Positions 1-6,558 of a stretch of 14,573 nt of DNA are shown piece by piece. Under the pieces are notes generated by a model. That model saw only the letters and a list, made by a program, of their open reading frames with translations. It was not told the DNA's origin and did no database searches. The stretch covers positions 1 to 14,573 of the forward strand of contig DGGU01000006.1 of NCBI GenBank assembly GCA_002392345.1, read 5' to 3'. This DNA comes from Lachnospiraceae bacterium UBA3866 (lineage in GTDB: Bacteria; Bacillota; Clostridia; Lachnospirales; Lachnospiraceae). A program made the translations under genes and the position numbers. Within the stretch, counting starts at the first letter, position 1. Each line of letters begins with the position of its first letter.

Positions 1-1
1 T

Positions 2-55
2 GATAGTTCATATATAGATAGTGCAAAAGAAGTATTTGCCGATATTGTTGAATAG
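2..55 (+). CDS. C-terminal end of an ABC transporter substrate-binding protein (partial)
   Basis: Only the last 17 codons are in the window, read in frame from base 2 to a TAG at 53-55; they end in ...KEVFADIVE. Nothing in this fragment alone identifies a function. The assignment rests on context: it lies 33 bp upstream of a permease and an ATPase of the COG4120/COG1101 type, whose usual first gene encodes a COG2984 extracellular binding lipoprotein. The short amphipathic tail fits the C-terminal helix of such proteins. The 5' end, signal peptide and ligand-binding domain lie outside the window. Confidence 0.55.
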   Translation, partial: DSSYIDSAKEVFADIVE

Positions 56-88
56 ACTAATCGTTATAGAATATATTTTGGAGTAAAG

Positions 89-964
89 ATGCAATTATTA
101 ATAGGAATTTTAGAAGAAGGTTTTATATATGCTCTTGTATCATTTGGAGCATATATAACTTTTAAAATACTTGATTTTCCAGATATGACAGTTGATGGGT
201 CATTTCCTTTTGGAATGTGTATAACTTCTGTGATGATAGTGAATAATGTTAATCCATTCATTGCATTGCCGGTGAGTTTTGTTTTTGGGTGCATTGCTGG
301 GACAATGACTGGACTCATACATGTCAAGCTTAAAGTGAGAGACCTTTTATCTGGAATCATAGTTATGACTTCACTATATTCTATCAATCTTAGGATTGCT
401 GGGAAGGCTAACCTACCTGTATTTCAAAAGCCAAATATATTCAAAGCAATTAGTATTTTTGGAATTGATAGTCCTCTTTTTATTTTAAATAGAGTCATTA
501 TACTTTTTATTATAGTTTTAGTTCTTAAACTTTTACTTGACTTATATCTTGATACCAAAAGCGGTTATCTACTTAGAAGTGTTGGAGATAATGAGATATT
601 AGTTACAACACTCGGAAAGAACAAAGAGAATGTTAAGATACTTGGCCTAGCACTTGCCAATGGTTTTGCAGCGCTTGGTGGCTCAATATATGCACAGCAT
701 AGAGGATTTTTTGAAATTAGTGCTGGCAATGGTACGCTTGTCATAGCAGTAGCTAATGTAATTATCGGCATGCAACTTATGACTGTGTTTAGAAAGATGA
801 GGCCAACCACAAGTGTGATTTTTGGATCAATTATATATAGAGCCTGTATAGGCCTTGCATTATTTTTAGGGATGCCATCAAGTGATTTAAAAATCATAAC
901 AGCTTTGTTATTGCTCCTTGTAATAGTATTTAACACTAAAAAGTATAGGAAACTTGTGAAGTAA
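89..964 (+). CDS. ABC transporter permease, TrpXYZ-like (COG4120) family
   Basis: This is a 291-residue, very hydrophobic protein with about eight predicted membrane segments, the membrane channel of an importer. The family is recognised from the N-terminal pattern ITFKILDFPDMTVDGSF (about residues 23-39), the segment with LLSGIIVMTSLYSINLRI near residues 87-103, and the cytoplasmic loop with RSVGDNE followed by ALANGFAALGGSIYAQ, which acts as the coupling region to the ATPase. Known members include the streptococcal tryptophan importer genes, but members are also annotated with other or unknown ligands, so the substrate is not settled here. The ATG is preceded by a TTGGAG ribosome site (78-83). 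The ATPase gene follows 10 bp after the stop, so the two are almost certainly co-transcribed. Confidence 0.9.
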   Translation: MQLLIGILEEGFIYALVSFGAYITFKILDFPDMTVDGSFPFGMCITSVMIVNNVNPFIALPVSFVFGCIAGTMTGLIHVKLKVRDLLSGIIVMTSLYSINLRIAGKANLPVFQKPNIFKAISIFGIDSPLFILNRVIILFIIVLVLKLLLDLYLDTKSGYLLRSVGDNEILVTTLGKNKENVKILGLALANGFAALGGSIYAQHRGFFEISAGNGTLVIAVANVIIGMQLMTVFRKMRPTTSVIFGSIIYRACIGLALFLGMPSSDLKIITALLLLLVIVFNTKKYRKLVK

Positions 965-968
965 GGTG
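963..968 (+). promoter_or_regulatory. Ribosome binding site that decides the ATPase start
   Basis: AAGGTG lies 6 bases before the ATG at 975. An in-frame GTG at 966 sits inside this Shine-Dalgarno sequence and has none of its own, so the ATG at 975 is the better start. The site overlaps the permease stop codon, which suggests translational coupling. Confidence 0.65.
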
Positions 969-974
969 CGACAT

Positions 975-1748
975 ATGATAGAATTAAAGAACATTTTTAA
1001 ATATTATAACCCAGGACTTGTGACAGAGATTTGTGTGTTTAATAATTTTAATTTAAAAATTGATGACAATGAATTTGTATCAGTTGTTGGCTCTAATGGT
1101 TCAGGCAAAACAACCCTACTCAATATCATATGTGGCTCAATAGAGATTGACCATGGCAGTATAATTATTGACAATGCGAATATTGATAAAGAACCAGAAT
1201 TTAAGAGGATGTATCGCATAGGAAGAGTATATCAAAATCCTGCTATGGGTACATGCCCGAGTATGAATATCATTGAAAATCTTTCTCTTGCTGAAAACAA
1301 AAACAAATCATTTGGATTGACAAAGCTTATCAATAAATCTAAAATAGACTATTATAGAGAGGAATTAAAAAAACTTGGGTTAGGGCTTGAAGATAAAATA
1401 TATGTTCCGGTTGGATCTTTATCTGGTGGTCAGAGACAAGCAATATCACTTCTCATGACTACAATGTCTAAGATAGATTTTCTAATTTTAGATGAGCATA
1501 CGGCAGCGCTTGATCCTAAGACAGCAGATGTAATAATGGAACTTACTGACAAACTAGTTAAAGAGAAAAATTTAACATCAATTATGGTAACTCATAATTT
1601 AAGGTATGCAGTAGAGTATGGGACTCGTCTTCTTATGATGCATCAGGGAGAGATAGTTGTAGACAAAGCAAACGAAGAAAAGAAAAAGATGAATGTAAAA
1701 GAAATTCTAGATAAATTCACAGAGATATCTATAGAACTTGGAAATTAA
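975..1748 (+). CDS. ABC transporter ATP-binding protein, TrpXYZ-like (COG1101) family
   Basis: This 257-residue ATPase should power the permease encoded just upstream. All core motifs are present: Walker A GSNGSGKT at 39-46, Q-loop at YQNP (86-89), signature LSGGQ at 149-153, Walker B ending LILDE at 170-174, D-loop ALD at 178-180 and the switch histidine in VTHN at H207. The stretch YQNPAMGTCPSMNIIENLSLAE is typical of the COG1101 branch that pairs with COG4120 permeases. The start chosen is ATG 975 (MIELKN...), supported by the AAGGTG at 963-968; a GTG at 966 would add three residues. The length is normal and the gene intact. It is the last gene of its operon: the stop codon overlaps the base of a terminator hairpin. 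The transported ligand is inferred only from the family. Confidence 0.92.
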   Translation: MIELKNIFKYYNPGLVTEICVFNNFNLKIDDNEFVSVVGSNGSGKTTLLNIICGSIEIDHGSIIIDNANIDKEPEFKRMYRIGRVYQNPAMGTCPSMNIIENLSLAENKNKSFGLTKLINKSKIDYYREELKKLGLGLEDKIYVPVGSLSGGQRQAISLLMTTMSKIDFLILDEHTAALDPKTADVIMELTDKLVKEKNLTSIMVTHNLRYAVEYGTRLLMMHQGEIVVDKANEEKKKMNVKEILDKFTEISIELGN

Positions 1749-1771
1749 AAAAGAGCAATAGCTCTTTTTTT
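1747..1771. terminator. Intrinsic terminator, probably bidirectional
   Basis: A perfect 10-bp stem (AAAAAAGAGC / GCTCTTTTTT) with an AATA loop spans 1747-1770 and is followed by a seventh T at 1771. On the plus strand it ends the ABC operon, beginning within the ATPase stop codon. On the minus strand the same hairpin lies 1 base beyond the end of the convergent tRNA gene and also finishes in a T tract, so it can end that transcript too. Confidence 0.88.
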
Positions 1772-1772
1772 G

Positions 1773-1844
1773 TGACCGATCCGGGAATCGAACCCGGGAT
1801 TCCGCCGTGAGAGGGCGACGTCTTAACCGCTTGACCAATCGGCC
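1773..1844 (-). tRNA. tRNA-Glu, anticodon CTC
   Basis: The 72-nt cloverleaf is complete on the minus strand. The acceptor stem is GGCCGAT pairing with ATCGGTC (one G-U pair), the D stem is GTC/GAC with an AAGCGGTTAA loop, and the anticodon stem is TCGCC/GGCGG around the loop CTCTCAC, giving anticodon CTC. The T stem is CCGGG/CCCGG with loop TTCGATT, and the discriminator base is A. CCA is not encoded, so it must be added after transcription. The body matches bacterial tRNA-Glu, and the CTC anticodon reads GAG. It stands alone between the ABC operon and nusA, with a TATAAT only 6 bases upstream of the mature 5' end. Confidence 0.95.
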
Positions 1845-1850
1845 AATAGG

Positions 1851-1883
1851 ATTATAATAGCACAAAATACTATCAAATATCAA
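1851..1883 (-). promoter_or_regulatory. Probable promoter of the tRNA-Glu gene
   Basis: Read on the minus strand, a TATAAT lies at 1856-1851 and an overlapping TATTAT at 1859-1854. Two TTGATA candidates for the -35 box lie at 1883-1878 and 1876-1871. The best combination is TTGATA (1883-1878) with TATTAT, spacing 18. The perfect TATAAT has spacings of 21 or 14, which are poor. Either -10 box puts the start point within a few bases of the mature tRNA 5' end. Confidence 0.5.
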
Positions 1884-1913
1884 CTAAAATTTAGAAAAAA
1901 GTAGATAAAAACA

Positions 1914-1941
1914 TTGTATTTTTTGGAAAATATGCTATAAT
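1914..1941 (+). promoter_or_regulatory. Sigma-A-type promoter of the nusA-infB-rbfA operon
   Basis: The -35 box is TTGTAT (1914-1919), followed by a 16-base spacer and a perfect -10 box TATAAT (1936-1941). The -10 box is preceded by TGC at 1933-1935, an extended -10 element. Transcription should start near 1948, leaving a leader of about 80 bases before nusA. This is the strongest promoter visible in the window. Confidence 0.78.
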
Positions 1942-1950
1942 AATAGTGAT

Positions 1951-1983
1951 TTTGGGGAGCGAGTAATCGCTCCCCGAGTTTTT
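1951..1983 (+). terminator. Terminator-like hairpin in the nusA leader (probable attenuator)
   Basis: GGGGAGCG (1954-1961) pairs perfectly with CGCTCCCC (1968-1975) around the loop AGTAAT. Three more pairs (U-G, U-A, U-G) can extend the stem down to 1951/1978, and five Ts follow at once (1979-1983). It lies between the promoter and nusA, starting only a few bases after the expected transcription start, so it must be passed before nusA can be read. A strong core with a weak stem base and a short, interrupted T tract suits a conditional rather than absolute terminator. It could instead be a 5' stem that stabilises the mRNA. Confidence 0.7.
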
Positions 1984-1999
1984 GTATAAATTAAGTTAT

Positions 2000-2022
2000 T
2001 TGAGGGGAAAACCTCGAAAGGA
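2000..2022 (+). promoter_or_regulatory. nusA ribosome binding site with an abutting hairpin
   Basis: AAAGGA (2017-2022) lies 5 bases before the nusA ATG and sets that start. A 6-bp hairpin, TTGAGG/CCTCGA (2000-2005 with 2012-2017, one G-U pair, loop GGAAAA), ends on the first base of this site, so its folding could slightly affect ribosome access. Confidence 0.5.
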
Positions 2023-2027
2023 AAATT

Positions 2028-3248
2028 ATGAATAGAGAATTAAAAGAGGCTCTAGATATTTTAGAAAAGGAAAAAAACATTGAGAAAAAAGTTATTATTA
2101 AAGCAATAAAGGAGTCGCTTGAACATGCTTATAAAGATTATCTAATTCGTAAGGCTAATGCAAATGGTGATAAATTTTTTGCTACTATGATTCAAAAAGA
2201 TCCTGATTATATAATTGCAGTCATAGATGAAGACAGTTATGATTATGAAATCTTTATCAGCAAGGAAGTAATACCAGATGATCTTGAGATAGTGAATGAC
2301 CTCACTGAAATTAAACTTAGCGATGCAAGGGAGTATGATGAAAACTGCCAAGTTGAAGATCGTGTATATGTTGAAGCACCGAAGTTTGATCTTGGCCATA
2401 TTGCGACTCAAAATTCAAAAGGCTTAATAATACAAAAGCTTCGTGAACAAGAAAAGAATTCTTTATACAATGAATTCAAAGATAAAGTTGGAACTATTGT
2501 GACAGGATCAGTGAGTAGAAGACTTAAAAATGGATACAATATCAATCTTGGAAGAACAGATGCCATACTTCTTGATTCAGATAGGATTAAAAATGAAAAG
2601 TTAGAGTTCAATGATAGAATTAAAGTCTATGTGCAAGAAGTCACAGAGACTTCGCGTGGACCAAAGATTAAAGTTTCAAGAACTGATCCAAATCTCGTCA
2701 AGAAACTTTTCGAACAAGAGGTTAGTGAGATCAAAGATGGCACAGTAGTTATCAAATCAATAGCTAGAGAAGCTGGATCTCGTACAAAGATGGCTGTCTA
2801 TTCATATAATCCTGATGTCGATGCTGTTGGTTCATGCCTTGGTGTCAATAGTATAAGAGTTAATGCAGTTGTTGATGAATTAAGGGGTGAAAAGATAGAT
2901 ATAGTGAATTGGAGCGATGATATAAGTAATTTCATAGGTAACGCGCTTTCTCCTGCAAAATTTACATTTATAGCCGCGAAAGATGATGAAAAAACTGCAC
3001 AAGTTGTAGTGCCTGATAATCAATTGTCACTTGCGATCGGTAAAGAGGGACAGAATGCCAGACTTGCTGCAAAACTCACTGAGTATAAGATTGATATAAA
3101 ATCAGAGTCTCAAGCTGTAGAACTTGGATTGTATGATGTATATGGTATCGAATATGATCATAGTAAGTTTAAAGACATCCAAAAGAAAACTGATGAAGAA
3201 AATGCAGATGTAGAATCTACCGATACTAAAAATAAAGATAAAGAATAA
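2028..3248 (+). CDS. nusA: Transcription termination/antitermination factor NusA
   Basis: NusA binds RNA polymerase and nascent RNA and controls pausing, intrinsic termination and antitermination. The 406-residue protein shows the usual order. The polymerase-binding N-terminal domain is about 1-125. The S1 domain is about 151-216 (GTIVTGSVSRRLKNGYNINLG). The first KH domain is about 222-290, with the GSCLG loop near 268-272. The second KH domain is about 300-365, with IGKEGQNARLAAKL at 337-350. A short Lys/Asp/Glu-rich tail follows, and there are no C-terminal acidic repeats, as is usual in Firmicutes. The start is supported by AAAGGA 5 bases upstream. It opens the nusA-infB-rbfA operon behind a strong promoter and a terminator-like leader hairpin. 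rimP, which normally precedes nusA, is not there; a tRNA gene on the other strand takes that place. Confidence 0.96.
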   Translation: MNRELKEALDILEKEKNIEKKVIIKAIKESLEHAYKDYLIRKANANGDKFFATMIQKDPDYIIAVIDEDSYDYEIFISKEVIPDDLEIVNDLTEIKLSDAREYDENCQVEDRVYVEAPKFDLGHIATQNSKGLIIQKLREQEKNSLYNEFKDKVGTIVTGSVSRRLKNGYNINLGRTDAILLDSDRIKNEKLEFNDRIKVYVQEVTETSRGPKIKVSRTDPNLVKKLFEQEVSEIKDGTVVIKSIAREAGSRTKMAVYSYNPDVDAVGSCLGVNSIRVNAVVDELRGEKIDIVNWSDDISNFIGNALSPAKFTFIAAKDDEKTAQVVVPDNQLSLAIGKEGQNARLAAKLTEYKIDIKSESQAVELGLYDVYGIEYDHSKFKDIQKKTDEENADVESTDTKNKDKE

Positions 3249-3291
3249 ACTTAAGATCTAATAGTATCAAAATGCGTTTAAGGAGAAACTA

Positions 3292-6000
3292 ATGACAATT
3301 AAAGAAAAACTCCAAAGTTTGAATATTGATATAACTAAGGAAAAGAAAGTTGTTGATGAGATCAAGAAGGCGCTCACAAAAGCAGGTGAGAATGCTTCCA
3401 AAATTTCCAATAAACTTACACCTGAAGGTGAAAAAATAATTGAAGATAAGATTAATTCATCAGTAACTAAGAAACCTGTTAAACAAGTTGCGAGACCAGG
3501 TACTATTAAGCGTGTCGATGAATCGAAAAAAGATGATGAGATAGTGTCTAAAGGTGGAACTAGCGATGAAAAATCTCTATCTAAGGATGCTGATTCTAAA
3601 AGCCTCAATCAAGTTTCATCTACTACTAAATCTAAAAATGATAGCAATGTAATATTAAATGTTGGTGGCAATGTCAATAAAGTTACACCTGGTGTTAATA
3701 TGCCAGCTAATGGAAGGCCTCTTCCTCAATCAACTTTAGATGAATTAAAAAGAAAAAAAGAAGAAGCAAAAAGAAACGCTGCAAATGATCTCACAAATGA
3801 TCCTAATAAAGTTGGCGATAAAAGAGATGGTGATAAGCAAAAGCAGCAAATATTTATAAAGACAAGAGATAATGATAGAAATAGAAACCAAGTTAGTAGA
3901 CAACAGCCAAGACCTATTAGCAACAAACCAATGCCTAAAGGTTTTAAGCCAAAGCCAAATCAAACAAGTTCTGTCAAGACTTTATTTAATCAAAGCTCTG
4001 CTACAATAGCAACTGGCACCAATAATTGGTTTGATGGTAAAAAGAAAGTACAAAAGTCTTACGATAAAGATAAAGAAAAGAAACAAAAGCAGAAATCGCT
4101 AATAAAGGATAAATCTAATAAATATTCATCAAATCTTGTCAACACTGATTATGAAAATGAAAATGTTAGAAGTGGTAAGAGAAAAGTTGGTGCCTTTATA
4201 AAGCCTGAAGTCAAAGAAGTAAAACCACTTGATGATATAAAATCAATAGTTATACCAGAAGTTATATCTATAAAGGATCTGGCTTCAAAGCTTAGATTGC
4301 AACCTGCTATTATAGTTAAAAAATTATTTTTGACAGGACAGATTGTCAATGTCAACACTGAATTAAGTTATGAAGAAGCAGAAAACATAGCACTTGAATA
4401 TGATATACTTTGCGAGAAAGAAGTTAAAGTAGATGTTATAAAAGAACTTCTTAAAGAAGATGTAGAAGATGAGAGCCTACTAAAACCTCGTCCACCAGTT
4501 GTATGCGTTATGGGACATGTTGACCATGGTAAGACTTCAATACTTGATACTATTAGAAAGACAAATGTTATCGCTAAAGAAGCTGGAGGCATAACTCAAC
4601 ATATAGGCGCTTATCAAGTTAAAGTTAAAGATAGACTTATAACTTTCCTAGATACTCCAGGTCATGAAGCTTTCACCGCTATGAGACTTAGAGGCGCGAA
4701 GTCAACTGATATTGCAATACTTGTAGTTGCTGCAGATGATGGTGTGAAGCCACAGACGATAGAGGCTATTAATCATGCGAAGGCTGCGAATGTTGAAATT
4801 ATAGTTGCAATTAATAAGATCGATAAGCCAGAGGCAAATATTGAGAGAGTAAAACAACAACTATCAGAGTATGAATTAGTTCCTGCTGATTGGGGAGGCC
4901 AGACTACATACTGTGAGGTTTCAGCTAAAAAGAATATAGGCATAGATAACCTCCTTGAGATGATACTACTCACTGCTGATGTTATGGATCTAAAAGCTAA
5001 TCCTAATAGGAAAGCTCGTGGTATAGTTATAGAAAGTTTGCTTGATAAAGGCAAAGGCCCAGTTGCAAGAATCCTTGTTCAAAAGGGAACACTTCATATT
5101 GGTGATTATGTTGCGATGGGTAAGAGCTTCGGAAAAGTTCGTGCTATGAGCGATGCAAATGGTGATAGAGTAAAAGAAGCATATCCATCTATGCCTGTAG
5201 AGGTGCTTGGACTTAATGATGTGCCTCAAGCTGGAGATACCTTTGTGTGCTTTGACGAAGAAAAAGAAGCTAGGGCATTTGCTGATACATTCGTCTCTGA
5301 GAATAAGATTAGGCTTGTTGAAGAAAGCAAGCATAAGGTTACTCTTGATGCACTCTTTGACCAGATTAAGGCTGGAAATCTTAAAGAATTAAATATAGTT
5401 TTAAAAGCTGATGTCGCTGGTTCTTCAGAAGCAATTAAAAATAGTCTAGAAAAGCTTTCTAATGATGAAGTCGTTGTTAAAGTTATACATGAAGGTGTTG
5501 GCAATATCAATGAATCAGATGTAACTCTAGCAAGTGCATCCAATGCTATAATAATTGGATTTAATGTAAAACCAGAGCAAAACACAAAATCAATTATTGA
5601 ACGAGAAAAAGTTGATCTAAGACTCTACAATATAATATATAATGCAATTGACGATGTTGAAAAAGCAATGAAGGGTATGCTCGCACCAACTTATGAAGAA
5701 AAAGTAATTGGTAATGCTACAATTAGGCAGATATTTAAAGCATCAAGTGTTGGCAATATAGCGGGCTCATTTGTAAATGATGGGGAAGTAAGAAGAAATT
5801 CTAAAGTAAGACTTAAACGTGGTGATAAAATCATATTTGAGGGTGACATACTGTCACTCAAGAGATTCAAAGATGAAGTTAAAGAAGTCAAAGCTGGCTT
5901 TGAATGTGGTATAGTTCTTGACGGATTTTCTGATTACGCTGTTGACGATATCATGGAGATATATGTCATGGAAGAAAAGAAGATAAAATATGAAGATTAA
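3292..6000 (+). CDS. infB: Translation initiation factor IF-2
   Basis: IF-2 is the GTPase that brings initiator fMet-tRNA to the 30S subunit and promotes joining of the 50S. The protein has 902 residues. A long, hydrophilic Lys/Asn/Asp-rich region of low complexity fills about 50-310. An IF2-N-type helical module (ISIKDLASKLRLQP...) lies near 325-375. The GTPase domain carries GHVDHGKT (408-415), GGITQHIG (432-439), DTPGHEA (454-460), NKID (508-511) and SAK (544-546). Beta-barrel and C-terminal domains follow to the end. The start is an ATG with AGGAG 6 bases upstream (3281-3285). Only 43 bp separate it from nusA, with no ylxR or ylxQ between, unlike most Firmicutes. Its last 11 bases overlap the start of rbfA. 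Confidence 0.97.
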   Translation: MTIKEKLQSLNIDITKEKKVVDEIKKALTKAGENASKISNKLTPEGEKIIEDKINSSVTKKPVKQVARPGTIKRVDESKKDDEIVSKGGTSDEKSLSKDADSKSLNQVSSTTKSKNDSNVILNVGGNVNKVTPGVNMPANGRPLPQSTLDELKRKKEEAKRNAANDLTNDPNKVGDKRDGDKQKQQIFIKTRDNDRNRNQVSRQQPRPISNKPMPKGFKPKPNQTSSVKTLFNQSSATIATGTNNWFDGKKKVQKSYDKDKEKKQKQKSLIKDKSNKYSSNLVNTDYENENVRSGKRKVGAFIKPEVKEVKPLDDIKSIVIPEVISIKDLASKLRLQPAIIVKKLFLTGQIVNVNTELSYEEAENIALEYDILCEKEVKVDVIKELLKEDVEDESLLKPRPPVVCVMGHVDHGKTSILDTIRKTNVIAKEAGGITQHIGAYQVKVKDRLITFLDTPGHEAFTAMRLRGAKSTDIAILVVAADDGVKPQTIEAINHAKAANVEIIVAINKIDKPEANIERVKQQLSEYELVPADWGGQTTYCEVSAKKNIGIDNLLEMILLTADVMDLKANPNRKARGIVIESLLDKGKGPVARILVQKGTLHIGDYVAMGKSFGKVRAMSDANGDRVKEAYPSMPVEVLGLNDVPQAGDTFVCFDEEKEARAFADTFVSENKIRLVEESKHKVTLDALFDQIKAGNLKELNIVLKADVAGSSEAIKNSLEKLSNDEVVVKVIHEGVGNINESDVTLASASNAIIIGFNVKPEQNTKSIIEREKVDLRLYNIIYNAIDDVEKAMKGMLAPTYEEKVIGNATIRQIFKASSVGNIAGSFVNDGEVRRNSKVRLKRGDKIIFEGDILSLKRFKDEVKEVKAGFECGIVLDGFSDYAVDDIMEIYVMEEKKIKYED

Positions 6001-6340
6001 AAGACAAAAACCATATAAACATGATAGGGTTAGCTCAGAAATTGAGAGAATAATTACTGAAGTGATTGCGTATGAGATTAATGACCCAAGAGTTATCGGT
6101 AATTGCGAAGTGACAGGGATAACCCTATCAAGTGATTATTCGTATTGCAAAGTCTATGTTGAGATAACATCTGATGATAAAAAAAAAGTTTTAGATGGAC
6201 TTAAAAATGCAAATGGTTTTATAAGGCATATCATTGTAGATCAATTAGGACTTAGAAAAGTTCCAGAACTTTCTTTTGTCATAGATGACACAAAAGAAAA
6301 AGCATCTCGCATCGATGAGCTCCTAGCTCAGATTAAGTGA
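5990..6340 (+). CDS. rbfA: 30S ribosome-binding factor A
   Basis: This 116-residue KH-fold protein helps mature the 16S rRNA 5' region and the 30S subunit. Family marks are the N-terminal HDRVSSEIERIITEVI, the block ITLSSDYSYCKVYVEI in the middle, and the ending VPELSFVIDDTKEKASRIDELL. The length is normal. The ATG lies inside the end of infB (11-base overlap) and has only a weak purine-rich ribosome site, so coupling to infB translation is likely. The 3' end overlaps, on the opposite strand, the last 8 bases of a small regulator gene. No terminator with a T tract is visible at this end. The genes that usually follow rbfA in Firmicutes (a DHH phosphoesterase, truB, ribF) are not here. Confidence 0.95.
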   Translation: MKIKRQKPYKHDRVSSEIERIITEVIAYEINDPRVIGNCEVTGITLSSDYSYCKVYVEITSDDKKKVLDGLKNANGFIRHIIVDQLGLRKVPELSFVIDDTKEKASRIDELLAQIK

Positions 6341-6527
6341 TAGATACTATATCATTGACATTGCATTTTAATATACGGCATAATTGTTCGATTGATTTTA
6401 AAGTTAAGCTTTCGTTATTTCTGATTCTTTGTATAGTTCCAGCCGGTATAAAATAATCATTGATCAATTGATATAGCGTTATTCTCTTTTTCCCTAAGGT
6501 TTTGTAAAAAGGATTATAACTAATCAT
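6333..6527 (-). CDS. Small Cro/CI (XRE) family helix-turn-helix regulator
   Basis: This 64-residue protein is almost entirely one XRE-type DNA-binding domain. A YQLINDYFIPAGTIQRIRNNES segment (about residues 19-40) forms the helix-turn-helix, and SIEQLCRILKCNVNDIV (about 45-61) is the typical closing helices. The opening MISYNPFYKTL matches stand-alone family members of this size, supporting the ATG at 6527 even though no clear Shine-Dalgarno is seen. There is no sensor domain. The gene lies between two plus-strand operons: its stop overlaps the rbfA stop region by 8 bases, and its start is 31 bases from the divergent metallophosphoesterase gene. Autoregulation and control of the divergent operon are plausible by position but not shown. 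Its target is unknown. Confidence 0.85.
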   Translation of the reverse strand: MISYNPFYKTLGKKRITLYQLINDYFIPAGTIQRIRNNESLTLKSIEQLCRILKCNVNDIVSIT

Positions 6528-6558
6528 ATATTAATTTTATCATAACTGAGGTAGATTT

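Noticed and set aside
565..936. Minus-strand open frame of 123 codons within the permease gene
   Set aside because: It lies wholly inside a conserved membrane protein gene and its translation resembles no family; it is an antisense shadow.
966..974. GTG start for the ABC ATPase at 966
   Set aside because: It overlaps the Shine-Dalgarno that serves ATG 975 and adds three residues before the normal family N-terminus.
1749..2027. A small protein gene or riboswitch in the longest non-coding stretch
   Set aside because: The stretch is accounted for by the terminator, tRNA, two promoters and the leader hairpins; no ORF with a ribosome site and no known riboswitch core was seen.
5207..5585. Open frames in other phases over infB, on both strands
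   Set aside because: They lie wholly within a well-supported GTPase gene and show no family features or ribosome sites; they are by-products of its composition.
6316..6330. Perfect 6-bp hairpin TGAGCT/AGCTCA at the end of rbfA, considered as a terminator
   Set aside because: No T tract follows on either strand and it lies inside the rbfA coding sequence.
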